Shown here: one piece after another, positions 8,263 through 16,088 of the stretch
Layout: each line of letters opens with the position of its first letter
Position numbering within the stretch: position 1 is the first letter of the stretch
Made by a program: the position numbers and the translations under genes
Notes under the pieces: model-generated
The model's database searches: none
What the model saw: the letters and a program-made list of their open reading frames with translations, nothing else
Told to the model about the DNA's origin: nothing
Assembly (NCBI RefSeq): GCF_001506165.1
Contig: NZ_CP011427.1
Coordinates: 372,001-436,000, forward strand
Source of the DNA: Pantoea vagans
GTDB taxonomy: Bacteria > Pseudomonadota > Gammaproteobacteria > Enterobacterales > Enterobacteriaceae
Direction: 5' to 3'
DNA: 64,000 nucleotides

Positions 8263-11200
8263 TGCTGAGCGAAGACGATTTAGAGCAGCAATGCCTGAAA
8301 TGGTTTGCTGAACAGGACTGGGAAGTGCTGCACGGGCCCGATATCGCGCCAGATGGCGACAATCCGCTGCGTGTCTCATTTCATGATGTGTTTTTACGCC
8401 CAGTAATGCTGGAGCAGCTGCAAACTATCAACCCCCATCTCCCTGTTTCCGTGCTGGAAGAGGTGATACTGCGTATTACCCGTCCCGAAAGCCCGGATCT
8501 GGTCGTTAGCAATAAGGCCTTTCATCACCTGCTACTCGACGGTGTGCCCGTAGAGTACAAACGCGAAGATAAGACGGTTCACGATAAAGCGCTGCTGATG
8601 GATTTTAACCATCCAGGTATTAACCGCTTTATGGTCGTGAGCCAGGTGGCTATTCAGGGGATAAAACAGGTTCGTCGCCCGGATATTATCGGCTATATCA
8701 ACGGCCTGCCGGTGGCGGTGATGGAGCTGAAAAGCCCGATTGATGCCAATGCCGATATCTGGGCTGCGTTTAACCAGTTGCAGACCTATAAAAACGAACT
8801 CAGCGACCTATTTATCTGCAACGAAGCGCTGGTGGTGAGCGACGGGCAGAATGCGCGTATCGGCTCGCTGACCGCTGATGAAGAGCGCTTCCTGCCGTGG
8901 AAAACCGTGGCTAACGAAGACGACAAGCCGCAGTTTGACTGGCAGTTTAAAACCGTGGTGCAGGGCTTCTTTAACCGGGAACTGCTGCTCGATTACATTC
9001 GTTTCTTTGTGTTGTTCGAAAATGACGGTAAACGGCTGATCAAGAAGATTGCCGCTTATCACCAGTTCCATGCGGTCCGTGAAGCTGTCGCGGCCACTAT
9101 TGTGGCGTCTACCGGAAAACATCTGCCGTTGCGCAGTAACATCCAGCCCGGCAGTAAAAAAGCGGGCGTGGTGTGGCATACCCAAGGTTCCGGTAAAAGT
9201 ATATCCATGTGCTGTTACGCCGGGAAACTGCTGCAACAGGCAGAGATGAACAACCCGACCATCGTGGTGGTGACCGACCGTAACGATCTCGACGGGCAGC
9301 TCTACGCCACCTTCTGCCAAGCGCAAGATTTACTGAAACAAACGCCGTTACAGGCCAACGACCGCGACGAGTTGCGCGAGCTGCTCAATGCCCGTGAATC
9401 CGGCGGTATTATTTTTACTACTGTGCAGAAATTTGCGCCGTTGGACAATGAGCAGAGCCATCCTGCACTTAACGCGCGCAGCAACATCGTGGTGATTTCC
9501 GATGAAGCGCACCGCAGCCAATATGGCCTTAGCGCCACGCTGGACAGACAAACTGGCGTCTATAAATACGGTTATGCCAAACACATGCGCGATGCGCTGC
9601 CGAACGCCTCGTTTATGGGCTTTACCGGTACACCGATAGCGTCTGAAGATAAAGATACTCGCGCGGTGTTTGGTGATTACGTCTCTATCTACGACATCCA
9701 GGATGCTGTGGATGACGGCGCGACGGTGCCGATTTACTACGAATCCCGACTGGCAAAACTCGACCTGAATCATGAGGAGCTGGAAACGCTCTCCGATCAG
9801 GTGGATGAGCTGGTGGAAGATGAAGAGACCGGCCAGCAAGAGAAAACCAAAGGTGATTGGAGCCGTCTGGAAAAGCTGGTGGGTTCTGAGCCGCGTATTG
9901 AGCAAGTTGCCGCTGACTTGGTTCAGCACTTTGAAACTCGTAACGCAGCCATGAATGGCAAGGCGATGATTGTCGCCATGAGCCGTGATATCTGCGTGAA
10001 GCTCTACAACGCCATCACTGAGATCCGCCCGGACTGGCACAGCACGGACGTTGAACAAGGCGCGATAAAAGTCATCATGACTGGCTCGGCATCAGACAAA
10101 GACCATCTTCAGCCGCACATCTACAACAAGCAGACTAAAAAACGCCTTGAAGCTCGCTTTAAAGATTTGAACGACCCACTGAAATTGGTGATTGTCCGCG
10201 ATATGTGGCTAACCGGGTTTGATGCGCCATGCTGCCACACGATGTATATCGACAAACCAATGCGTGGCCATAACCTGATGCAGGCCATTGCGCGCGTTAA
10301 CCGCGTGTTCCGGGATAAGCCCGGCGGGCTGGTGGTGGATTATATCGGTATTGCGAACGAGCTAAAGCAGGCGCTGAAAACCTATACCGACTCAAAAGGA
10401 AAAGGGCAGACCACGGTTGATGCCCGGGAAGCCTTTGCCATCCTGTTGGAAAAAATAGACATCATCCACGGGATGTTTGCGCCCTCGGCAGGAAAACCAG
10501 GCTTTAGCTACGTGGGCTTTTCTCGCGATCCGTTGGCGTTCTTACGCGATGCGGTGAACTACATTCTGGGTCTGGATGACGGTAAAAAACGTTATCTCGA
10601 CGTTTCATTGGCGATGAGTAAAGCCTGGTCATTGTGTAATACCCTGGATGAGGTGAAACCCTTACAGGAAGAATTCGCGTTCCTCTCGGCGGTCAGGGTG
10701 GGGCTTATCAAACTTGATCCCAAGGAAAAATTTAGCCAGTCGGAAAAAAATTCTCTGCTGAGTAAGATCCTTGATAACGCGGTTATTGCGACTGGGGTTG
10801 AGGATGTCTTCGCGCTGGCCGGGCTGGATAAACCCAATATCGGCCTGCTGTCGGATGAGTTCCTGGAAGAAGTGCGGGAAATGCCGCAGCGTAATCTGGC
10901 AGTGGAACTGCTGGAAAAACTGCTCAATGACGGCATTCATGCCCGTTCTGGTAATAACGTGGTGCAGCAGAAGAAATACTCTGACCGCTTGAAAGCAGTT
11001 CTGCTCAAATACAATAACCGCGCTATTGAAACCGCGCAGGTGATTGAAGAGCTGATAGAGATGGCGAAAGCGTTCCAGGAGGCGATGGCGCGCGATGATG
11101 CGCTGGGCTTGAACCCGGATGAAATCGCTTTCTATGATGCGCTGGCCGAAAATGAAAGCGCAGTGCGAGAACTGGGTGATGATGTTCTTAAGAAACTGGC

Positions 11201-11393
11201 TATCGAGGTTACGTTGAAGCTTCGTAAATCAACGACCGTTGACTGGCAGGTTCGGGAAAGCGTGAGGGCGAGATTACGGATTCTGGTGCGTCAGACGCTG
11301 CGTAAGTACAAGTATCCGCCTGACAAAACACCCTATGCCGTTGAACTGATACTGAAACAGGCAGAAATGGTGTCCAACAGTTGGACTGTGTGA
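8262..11393 (+). CDS. hsdR: Type I restriction-modification system, restriction subunit HsdR
   Basis: 1043 aa. ATP-dependent DNA translocase and endonuclease of the type I complex; it cuts DNA at a distance from unmethylated sites. The N-terminal nuclease domain has the MELKSP motif near residue 154 (PD-(D/E)XK type, E-x-K). The two RecA-like helicase domains show Walker A TQGSGKS near 307-313, the DEAH box near 414-417, GFTGTP further on and an ARVNR-type motif VI. The C-terminal 300 residues are helical and contact HsdM/HsdS. The ATG at 8262 overlaps the stop of the preceding DUF4268 gene. All catalytic motifs appear intact. It is the last gene of the operon. Confidence 0.95.
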   Translation: MLSEDDLEQQCLKWFAEQDWEVLHGPDIAPDGDNPLRVSFHDVFLRPVMLEQLQTINPHLPVSVLEEVILRITRPESPDLVVSNKAFHHLLLDGVPVEYKREDKTVHDKALLMDFNHPGINRFMVVSQVAIQGIKQVRRPDIIGYINGLPVAVMELKSPIDANADIWAAFNQLQTYKNELSDLFICNEALVVSDGQNARIGSLTADEERFLPWKTVANEDDKPQFDWQFKTVVQGFFNRELLLDYIRFFVLFENDGKRLIKKIAAYHQFHAVREAVAATIVASTGKHLPLRSNIQPGSKKAGVVWHTQGSGKSISMCCYAGKLLQQAEMNNPTIVVVTDRNDLDGQLYATFCQAQDLLKQTPLQANDRDELRELLNARESGGIIFTTVQKFAPLDNEQSHPALNARSNIVVISDEAHRSQYGLSATLDRQTGVYKYGYAKHMRDALPNASFMGFTGTPIASEDKDTRAVFGDYVSIYDIQDAVDDGATVPIYYESRLAKLDLNHEELETLSDQVDELVEDEETGQQEKTKGDWSRLEKLVGSEPRIEQVAADLVQHFETRNAAMNGKAMIVAMSRDICVKLYNAITEIRPDWHSTDVEQGAIKVIMTGSASDKDHLQPHIYNKQTKKRLEARFKDLNDPLKLVIVRDMWLTGFDAPCCHTMYIDKPMRGHNLMQAIARVNRVFRDKPGGLVVDYIGIANELKQALKTYTDSKGKGQTTVDAREAFAILLEKIDIIHGMFAPSAGKPGFSYVGFSRDPLAFLRDAVNYILGLDDGKKRYLDVSLAMSKAWSLCNTLDEVKPLQEEFAFLSAVRVGLIKLDPKEKFSQSEKNSLLSKILDNAVIATGVEDVFALAGLDKPNIGLLSDEFLEEVREMPQRNLAVELLEKLLNDGIHARSGNNVVQQKKYSDRLKAVLLKYNNRAIETAQVIEELIEMAKAFQEAMARDDALGLNPDEIAFYDALAENESAVRELGDDVLKKLAIEVTLKLRKSTTVDWQVRESVRARLRILVRQTLRKYKYPPDKTPYAVELILKQAEMVSNSWTV

Positions 11394-11699
11394 TGTGCAG
11401 TTCTTTTATTTTTTGCGGTCACTGTTTTCACAAAAGGTGAAATGTGAAAAAAATATAATATACAACGACTTAATAGTAATGATCGCTTTTTAACTCAATC
11501 TAAGAGTGATCATATGAAAATATGTTTGGCTACATGATCACTTTTGAAGTGCTTAATGCGCAATTGGCCGCATATGTATACATTTTTACTAGGGCTATTG
11601 GGCCGCAGTACAGTTTAAGCTTCACGGCATCCTGAGCTGGTCATTGGATCAGCCATGTTTTTTTCTGAGGTTTGTGTTGCTTCAGCTGTGCAATCGACT
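11394..11699. other. AT-rich spacer downstream of hsdR
   Basis: About 300 bp without a supportable gene. It contains an inverted repeat TTTTCACA...TGTGAAAA near 11430-11455 and a set of TGATCRCTTTT-like words, two of which form the hairpin listed separately. Composition drops sharply in GC from hsdR, marking the start of the satellite-like part of the island. Confidence 0.5.
11505..11542 (+). terminator. Candidate terminator hairpin after hsdR
   Basis: AGTGATCAT (11505-11513) pairs perfectly with ATGATCACT (11534-11542) and is followed by TTT. The 20-nt loop is long for an intrinsic terminator and the stem is AT-rich, so an operator or palindromic repeat is an equally good reading. Confidence 0.35.
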
Positions 11700-12134
11700 C
11701 TATAAACTTTCTGGCCCATTAGCTTTGAACGAATCGATATTTCCGGCCTCAATTTCTTTATCGACTCCATCCCTAAAGTTCCAGTGTTTTGGTTCATCAA
11801 ATTTGTAGTTAACCCGTTTAAGAGTATTTGGATTAAAAACAAACCGAGATAGTTCATATTCATGCTGTAAGCGAATCCAATTTGCAGGTGTGCCACCGAG
11901 CACATAGCTTAATCGAAGCGCCAGTTCTGTTGTGATACGTGTATATCCAGTTACTATATAATGGCAAGTAGACAAGGGCATTTGCATCGCTTTTGCAAAC
12001 TGTGTCAAGCTCACACTCCTGAAAGCCAGAATGGCCTGGATTCTTTCTGCAGGAATCAAACTATTAAGGTTTTCATAGGTCAGTATTGTTTTATTTATGG
12101 AGCGTAGAGTTTTTCGCTTGGCTTGCTCTTTCAT
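11700..12134 (-). CDS. HigA-like XRE-family antitoxin or regulator, no toxin adjacent
   Basis: 144 aa. A helix-turn-helix of the HigA/XRE type occupies about residues 30-90: SLTQFAKAMQMP is followed by a recognition helix, ITTELALRLSYVLG and the antitoxin hallmark TPANWIRLQHEYEL. The N-terminus is basic (KEQAKRKTLR) and the C-terminal 50 residues are not recognised. HigA proteins neutralise HigB toxins and repress their own operon, and the toxin gene normally lies immediately upstream. Here the upstream 170 bp and downstream 300 bp encode no HigB/RelE-like protein. It may therefore be an orphan antitoxin, an anti-addiction module or simply a regulator of the element. The minus-strand gene lies in AT-rich DNA. 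Confidence 0.65.
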   Translation of the reverse strand: MKEQAKRKTLRSINKTILTYENLNSLIPAERIQAILAFRSVSLTQFAKAMQMPLSTCHYIVTGYTRITTELALRLSYVLGGTPANWIRLQHEYELSRFVFNPNTLKRVNYKFDEPKHWNFRDGVDKEIEAGNIDSFKANGPESL

Positions 12135-12306
12135 AACTATGATTATACGGCATTAAATTATCCTTATCGCTTTTCAGAGTGCAGAGGTTCGTACTGAGTA
12201 AAAATGTTTTTACGACATCATCAGTCATCTGAGATGTTATTCAGAGCGGGTATGACTCTGCTGGTGTTGAGGGTAAATAAATATCGATTATTTATACTTG
12301 TATCGT

Positions 12307-12960
12307 TTAATTAATCATTGGCAGCAGTTGAGTTAATGTTTTATTCTGCTTTTGTTGGTCTCCTAAAATTCGTCGATTTCCATGCCGTTTGGTGTACATG
12401 TTAAAACGTTTTTTGGTCGTATTCTTAGCCAGGTAGCTCAATCGATAGATAATCTGCCCGAACAGTTTGTTATTACCGAGCCGCCAAATATAATAGCAGT
12501 TTGCTGGCAGACTGAATGTTCCCCCGGAAACTTCATGCCAGCACATTGCCATTAATTTGTTTAGCTTTCCAGGATGGCTAATTTTTTGCCCATTCGCCAT
12601 CAATACGCAGTGATAGTGCTGACATGGACTGTGGCCATGCTCACATACCCATATCAGATGAAACCAAGTTTTAGCGTAATTCTTAAGTAATTTTTTAGTT
12701 AGCATTTTACTGAACTTGCTCAGGATAAGATTTGTTTCGCTATGTTCTTTGACATGTAAGTCGAAACGAACCACCAGCACTTTAGTTGAACGACTAAACA
12801 TTTCCAGCACAGTATCCAGAATACTTCGCATAATTTTTGGCTCAGGACGGATCATGCCTCGTGACCATTCATATACCGGCAATGCATGATTCTGATACAA
12901 AAAATAACCGAGCTTATTTCGTGACACCTGAAACATTTCTGCTGAGTTGCTATTATCCAT
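12307..12960 (-). CDS. Inovirus Gp2-like / YagK-YfjJ family protein with HUH motif
   Basis: 217 aa. The protein contains CEHGHSPCQHYHCVLM near residues 106-121, giving an H115-Y-H117 pair like the HUH motif of replication initiators. A downstream RLSYLAKNTTK segment near 173-183 supplies a candidate Tyr-Lys. This layout matches the YagK/YfjJ C-terminal family seen in P4-like satellites and cryptic prophages (for example CP4-57) and related to inovirus Gp2. It is usually read as a replication protein, though the activity is unproven for most members. Length is within the family range. The gene is 165 bp downstream of the AlpA gene on the same strand, the usual satellite arrangement. Confidence 0.7.
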   Translation of the reverse strand: MDNSNSAEMFQVSRNKLGYFLYQNHALPVYEWSRGMIRPEPKIMRSILDTVLEMFSRSTKVLVVRFDLHVKEHSETNLILSKFSKMLTKKLLKNYAKTWFHLIWVCEHGHSPCQHYHCVLMANGQKISHPGKLNKLMAMCWHEVSGGTFSLPANCYYIWRLGNNKLFGQIIYRLSYLAKNTTKKRFNMYTKRHGNRRILGDQQKQNKTLTQLLPMIN

Positions 12961-13077
12961 ATATTATGAATAATCCTAAATGCATGTTAGCTTTGCCTTG
13001 TGACGTTACACGTCCTGACGACTTAATGTATTATCGAAAATAGTGAAATATTGGTTCATCATCAGGGCGAGAAGAAT

Positions 13078-13098
13078 CGACAGGTTATATACCTGTCG
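13078..13098. promoter_or_regulatory. 21-bp perfect-arm palindrome between alpA and gp2-like gene
   Basis: CGACAGGT and ACCTGTCG form perfect 8-bp arms around the 5-nt centre TATAT. There is no T-run on either side, so an operator is more likely than a terminator. It sits about 120 bp before the Gp2-like start and about 30 bp after the AlpA stop. Confidence 0.45.
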
Positions 13099-13125
13099 AG
13101 TTACCTCAATTAATTCGCTCTCTGG

Positions 13126-13326
13126 CTAGTGTTTGATACACATGATTAATTCTGGAGGCCATCCCACAACCTTTTTCCCTACTTTAAGCGGTGCGGGGAA
13201 ATCACCATTTCGAATCCAGCGATCAAGTGTCGAGCGGCTAATTCTAAGGTGATGGCATACATCACGTTTACCATGATATCGAATGAGCGATACTGGTGTT
13301 AGATCTGTGCGGGTAGGGATGAGCAT
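13126..13326 (-). CDS. AlpA-family transcriptional regulator
   Basis: 66 aa. A winged-helix/MerR-like AlpA domain fills the protein: KRDVCHHLRISRSTLDRWIRNG is the helix-turn-helix, followed by the family signature FPAPLKVGKKVVGW. AlpA proteins activate excision or early genes of P4-like satellites and CP4-57-type prophages. This protein ends early, without the acidic C-terminal tail seen in some members, but the DNA-binding part is complete. It lies 13 nt after the stop of a broken second AlpA-like gene on the same strand. With the Gp2-like gene downstream, it marks this part of the island as satellite-derived. Confidence 0.8.
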   Translation of the reverse strand: MLIPTRTDLTPVSLIRYHGKRDVCHHLRISRSTLDRWIRNGDFPAPLKVGKKVVGWPPELIMCIKH

Positions 13327-13339
13327 CGTTCAGTATCCC

Positions 13340-13561
13340 TTAACGCTGGTTGCACCAGAGTAATAAATCTGATAGTAACCATGCACAACTACTATTGCCT
13401 AACTTTTTACGTGGGGGAAATTGGCCATCTTTTTCCAGCTTCCATGACAGAGAACGAGAGATCGCTGTAATTTAATGGCGTTCACTTTCCCGGACTAAGC
13501 GATCAGTTTCAATACCGTAAAAAGAGAGAATTTCTTGTTTCGTATGATTGTCGATGTTCAT
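13340..13561 (-). pseudogene. AlpA-like regulator pseudogene with in-frame stop
   Basis: Reading from an ATG at 13561, behind a strong AAGGAGG ribosome-binding site 6 nt upstream, gives 29 codons, then TAA at 13472-13474, then 43 more codons in the same frame to a TAA at 13340. The second part carries the AlpA pattern SRSLSWKLEKDGQFPPRKKLG followed by AWLLSDLLLW, while the first part has RLVRESER. A single substitution would restore a 73-aa protein. The good ribosome-binding site suggests recent decay. A sequencing error at this one codon cannot be excluded. Confidence 0.65.
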
Positions 13562-13613
13562 GCCCATCCTCCTTAGGATTTAGTTGGTGATGGGCATTTT
13601 GAAGTGCTTCTGA

Positions 13614-14039
13614 TTATGCCGGTACGGATCCAGGGGCTGGGTAAAACTTATCTGCTTTAGATTTAATCAGCTCATACCCTTTTTTGACTTGCTTACGAAT
13701 CTCTCGCGTTATTAGTTCTAAAAAAGGCATATGTATTTTTTTATCGCGAGCACCGAAAGTGTTTTCCTTGCCATAGATTTCCACGTGCGCCCTCACTTCT
13801 GAGGTAAAATCATCATGTATCTCATATGCAACCTCCGAAGCATATAGCTTAAATTCAATCGGTTGCCGATATAGAACTTCGCGAACCAGACGACAGATTA
13901 AGCTTAAGCGAAATCTTGCACGATTTTTCGAGGCAAGCCCGCCGGTTTCTCTCTGCATCAACAAAAGATTGAAAAAAGTCATTCTCGTTTTTGTAGGATT
14001 TGTTGCCATTATTCTTAATCGAAGAACGATGATGCTCAT
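13614..14039 (-). CDS. Hypothetical protein of the satellite region
   Basis: Up to 141 aa; I do not recognise the family. The protein is basic, has no signal peptide or membrane segment, and its middle (EFKLYASEVAYEIHDDFTSEVRAHVEIYG) looks like alternating strands. It ends with a Lys-rich helix and KFYPAPGSVPA. The start is uncertain: ATGs at 14039 and 14007 are both preceded by poor ribosome-binding sites. It lies on the same strand as the AlpA-like genes, 52 bp upstream of the AlpA pseudogene. It could be a satellite gene or a fortuitous frame in decayed DNA. Confidence 0.4.
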   Translation of the reverse strand: MSIIVLRLRIMATNPTKTRMTFFNLLLMQRETGGLASKNRARFRLSLICRLVREVLYRQPIEFKLYASEVAYEIHDDFTSEVRAHVEIYGKENTFGARDKKIHMPFLELITREIRKQVKKGYELIKSKADKFYPAPGSVPA

Positions 14040-14227
14040 CAGGGCTTAAACCAGCCACTATGCGAAAATTATGGTCGCAATGAGTTGGTCTTTGGAAGGA
14101 AGAGGGTCAATCATGGTCATTGAGTTTATGTCCATTCGATTTTCTCGTTCATTAGCTAAAAGTAACAAAAAGAATTTGGCTCAAACCCAGGCAGTGTCTT
14201 AAAGGTACAGATAATGATGCTGAAACG

Positions 14228-14251
14228 TTACCTGACCCATTACCTGACCCA
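14228..14251. repeat. Two tandem 12-bp repeats, candidate integrase arm-type sites
   Basis: TTACCTGACCCA occurs twice in perfect tandem (14228-14239 and 14240-14251), about 60 bp from the tRNA 3' end. Short direct repeats at this distance from a tRNA attachment core are typical arm-type binding sites of P4-like integrases. The assignment rests on position and form only. Confidence 0.5.
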
Positions 14252-14268
14252 AATCGCACCCAAACAAA

Positions 14269-14300
14269 AAGGAGTCAGACGATTTCTCATCTAACTCCTT
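14269..14300 (-). terminator. Terminator downstream of ileX
   Basis: On the minus strand AAGGAGTTAGA pairs with TCTGACTCCTT (one G-T or mismatched position) around a 10-nt loop, followed by TTTGTTTG. It begins 9 nt after the tRNA CCA end and ends ileX transcription. The plus-strand side also ends in GTTTT. Confidence 0.7.
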
Positions 14301-14308
14301 GTTTTATT

Positions 14309-14384
14309 TGGTGGCCCCTGCTGGGTTTGAACCAGCGACCAAGCGATTATGAGTCGCCTGCTCTAACCACTGAGCTAAGGGGCC
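14309..14384 (-). tRNA. ileX: tRNA-Ile2 (anticodon CAT, lysidine-type)
   Basis: A 76-nt cloverleaf with encoded CCA. The acceptor stem GGCCCCT pairs with AGGGGCC, the D arm is TTAGCTCAGTGGTTAGAGCA-like, the anticodon loop contains CTCATAA and the T loop reads TTCAAAC. The CAT anticodon (complement of 14349-14351) would read Met codons. The sequence closely matches E. coli ileX, whose C34 is changed to lysidine by TilS so that it reads AUA, and the neighbourhood (mug, rpoD) is that of ileX. The gene is intact although an island is attached at its 3' end, as expected when the integrating element restores the tRNA end. Confidence 0.95.
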
Positions 14385-14396
14385 AGCGGAGCGGGG

Positions 14397-14402
14397 ATTA
14401 TA
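14397..14402 (-). promoter_or_regulatory. -10 box of the ileX promoter
   Basis: On the minus strand a perfect TATAAT lies 12 nt before the mature tRNA 5' end and is followed by a GC-rich CCCCGCTCCGC stretch, the discriminator form typical of stringently controlled tRNA promoters. The -35 box is weak (TGGATC at 17-nt spacing). Confidence 0.65.
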
Positions 14403-14582
14403 AAGTATCTCGGATAGGTGATCCAGCGTTCGCCAATCGGTTGGTGAAAATTAGAACAATGCATGAGTCCTTGATCTCCAAACAAAAATCCCTTCCCACA
14501 ACGAATGATCACCCAAACCACCCAACCCCGTTCTGTTTTTGAGACAAGACGCACCACGCGCCTTGCCCATAAACCCTAACTC

Positions 14583-15365
14583 TTACAAATAACGTGAAGC
14601 AGGCTTATTCAGCGAGATAAACGGAATCATCGCGCCACGCGCTTCATCCAGCTTCTGCCACAGGCCCATGTCTTCCACAGATGGGATGGTAATCAGCTCA
14701 CCAGCATCCAGCCCACGCAGCGCAGCGGCGACCAGATCCTCAACTTCCATCATCTTCTCGGCGGGGATCTCATTAATCGATTTCCCCGCACGATCAAAGA
14801 TCTCGGTGCGCGTGAAGCCTGGCAATACCGCTTGCAGCACCACGCCGCTGCCCGCCAACTCGCGGTCCATATTGCGCGTCAGCGACAGCACATAAGCTTT
14901 ACTGGCGTTGTAGGCGCCATTCATCATCTCATGCACTAGCGCAACCACAGACGCGATGTTCACGATGTTGCCTTGTCCGCGTGCACGGAAGCCCTGCGCC
15001 GCACTGTGGGCCAGTTCGGTCAGCGCGATGATGTTGAGAGACAGCATGGTTTGAATCGGTTGGATGTCGGCGTCGGTAAATTCACCTTCCACCACCATTC
15101 CTGCATTGTTCACCAGCATCGTGATGTCGCGGTTCTCGCGCAGCTCACGCGCCACTGTCGCCAGATCATCTGTTTGAGTGAGATCCGCCGCCAGCACGTT
15201 CACCTCCACTCCATGCGCTTCACGAAGTGATGCGGCCAGTGCGTCAAGACGTGCTGCATCGCGCGCCACCAAAATCAGGTTGCTGCCGCGTGCGGCCAGT
15301 TGTTTTGCGTAAGTTGCGCCAATGCCGCTGGACGCGCCGGTGATCAAAGCCAGTTGTTGTGTCAT
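14583..15365 (-). CDS. SDR-family oxidoreductase
   Basis: 260 aa. A classical short-chain dehydrogenase: NAD(P)-binding TGASSGIG at 9-16, NNAG near residue 90, and a catalytic Ser with Y-x-x-x-K in GAYNASKAY near 150-160. The ATG at 15365 is used because the Rossmann motif then begins at the usual position; longer in-frame starts lie inside the operator region. It is transcribed divergently from a TetR regulator with paired palindromes between them, so it is probably repressed by that protein and induced by its ligand. The substrate cannot be read from the sequence. It is similar in layout to E. coli short-chain dehydrogenases of unknown substrate. Confidence 0.85.
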   Translation of the reverse strand: MTQQLALITGASSGIGATYAKQLAARGSNLILVARDAARLDALAASLREAHGVEVNVLAADLTQTDDLATVARELRENRDITMLVNNAGMVVEGEFTDADIQPIQTMLSLNIIALTELAHSAAQGFRARGQGNIVNIASVVALVHEMMNGAYNASKAYVLSLTRNMDRELAGSGVVLQAVLPGFTRTEIFDRAGKSINEIPAEKMMEVEDLVAAALRGLDAGELITIPSVEDMGLWQKLDEARGAMIPFISLNKPASRYL

Positions 15366-15408
15366 GTTCGGTTCCTGTAAATGATGGTTGTCATATCTGA
15401 TAGACTTA

Positions 15409-15458
15409 ATATGACGATCATCATATTTATCGTCAAGCTGGAATATGATGATCGTAAT
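15409..15458. promoter_or_regulatory. Paired operator palindromes between SDR and TetR genes
   Basis: ATGACGATCATCAT (15411-15424) is a near-palindrome (12 of 14 positions). ATATGATGATCGTAAT (15443-15458) is its inverted copy, 15 of 17 positions matching including flanks. The pair lies between divergent starts at 15365 and 15501, the usual place for TetR-family operators. Confidence 0.65.
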
Positions 15459-15500
15459 AATTACACTGATTGGCATCAACGATGAGCAGGACGGAGAACG

Positions 15501-16088
15501 ATGGAAAAGCTGAGCCACAAAGCGCGTACGCGGCAGCGCATACTGGATGAAGCCGCAGTGGTGATGCGTGAATGCGGCACCGAAGGCATTGGCGTGGCGG
15601 CACTAATGAAGCGCGCCGGTCTGACCCACGGCGGGTTTTATGCGCATTTTGCCTCGCGTGAAGCGCTGGTTGAAGCGGTGATAGCTGAGATGTTTGCCGA
15701 TTCGGCGCAGCGTTTCGTGGCCATCGTCAATCTGGAAGATCCGGCGGAGCGTCTGACGCAACTGATCGACAACTATCTCTCAGAGCATCACCGCAATACG
15801 CCGGGTGAAGGCTGTCCGATGCCGGCGTTGGTCAGTGAGATCGCCCATCTGCCCATCGAGACGCGCACACTGTTTTCGCAGCGTCGTGATGCCGTGAAGC
15901 AACGGCTGGCGCAGGCGCTGCGCGAATTAAAGCATCCACAGGCTGATGAGGTGGCAAGCAGTATACTGGCTGAAATGGTCGGTGCCGTAGCGCTGGCTCG
16001 AGCCTGTCCGGATGACGAGGAAGCCCGCACGATGCTGGCGATCAGCCGTCGTGCGGTGAAACAACGGGCAGGACTGGAGAGCGCATGA
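15501..16088 (+). CDS. TetR-family transcriptional regulator
   Basis: 195 aa. The N-terminal helix-turn-helix (about 8-55) contains TRQRILDEAAVVM, VAALMKRAGLTHGGFYAHFASREAL, the standard TetR DNA-binding pattern. The C-terminal ligand domain (about 75-190) resembles the AcrR/NemR-type regulators of redox enzymes (EGCPMPALVSEIAHLP includes a Cys near residue 105). It is divergent from the SDR gene and overlaps mug by 4 nt (ATGA), so mug may be co-transcribed. It likely represses its own promoter and the SDR promoter through the palindromes between them. Confidence 0.88.
   Translation: MEKLSHKARTRQRILDEAAVVMRECGTEGIGVAALMKRAGLTHGGFYAHFASREALVEAVIAEMFADSAQRFVAIVNLEDPAERLTQLIDNYLSEHHRNTPGEGCPMPALVSEIAHLPIETRTLFSQRRDAVKQRLAQALRELKHPQADEVASSILAEMVGAVALARACPDDEEARTMLAISRRAVKQRAGLESA

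Larger units (their letters stand above)
14040..14308. other. Island end next to ileX: no gene seen, no integrase
   Basis: This stretch between the last satellite ORF and the tRNA 3' end is where a P4-like element normally carries its integrase gene and arm sites. Only a 29-codon plus-strand frame (14113-14202, MVIEFMSIRF...) and the tandem 12-bp repeats listed next are visible. No tyrosine-recombinase residues are readable on either strand. Confidence 0.55.

Noticed and set aside
11615..11905. Minus-strand 96-codon frame with hydrophobic stretch
   Set aside because: It overlaps the HigA-like gene in another frame and has no ribosome-binding site or family resemblance; treated as a shadow.
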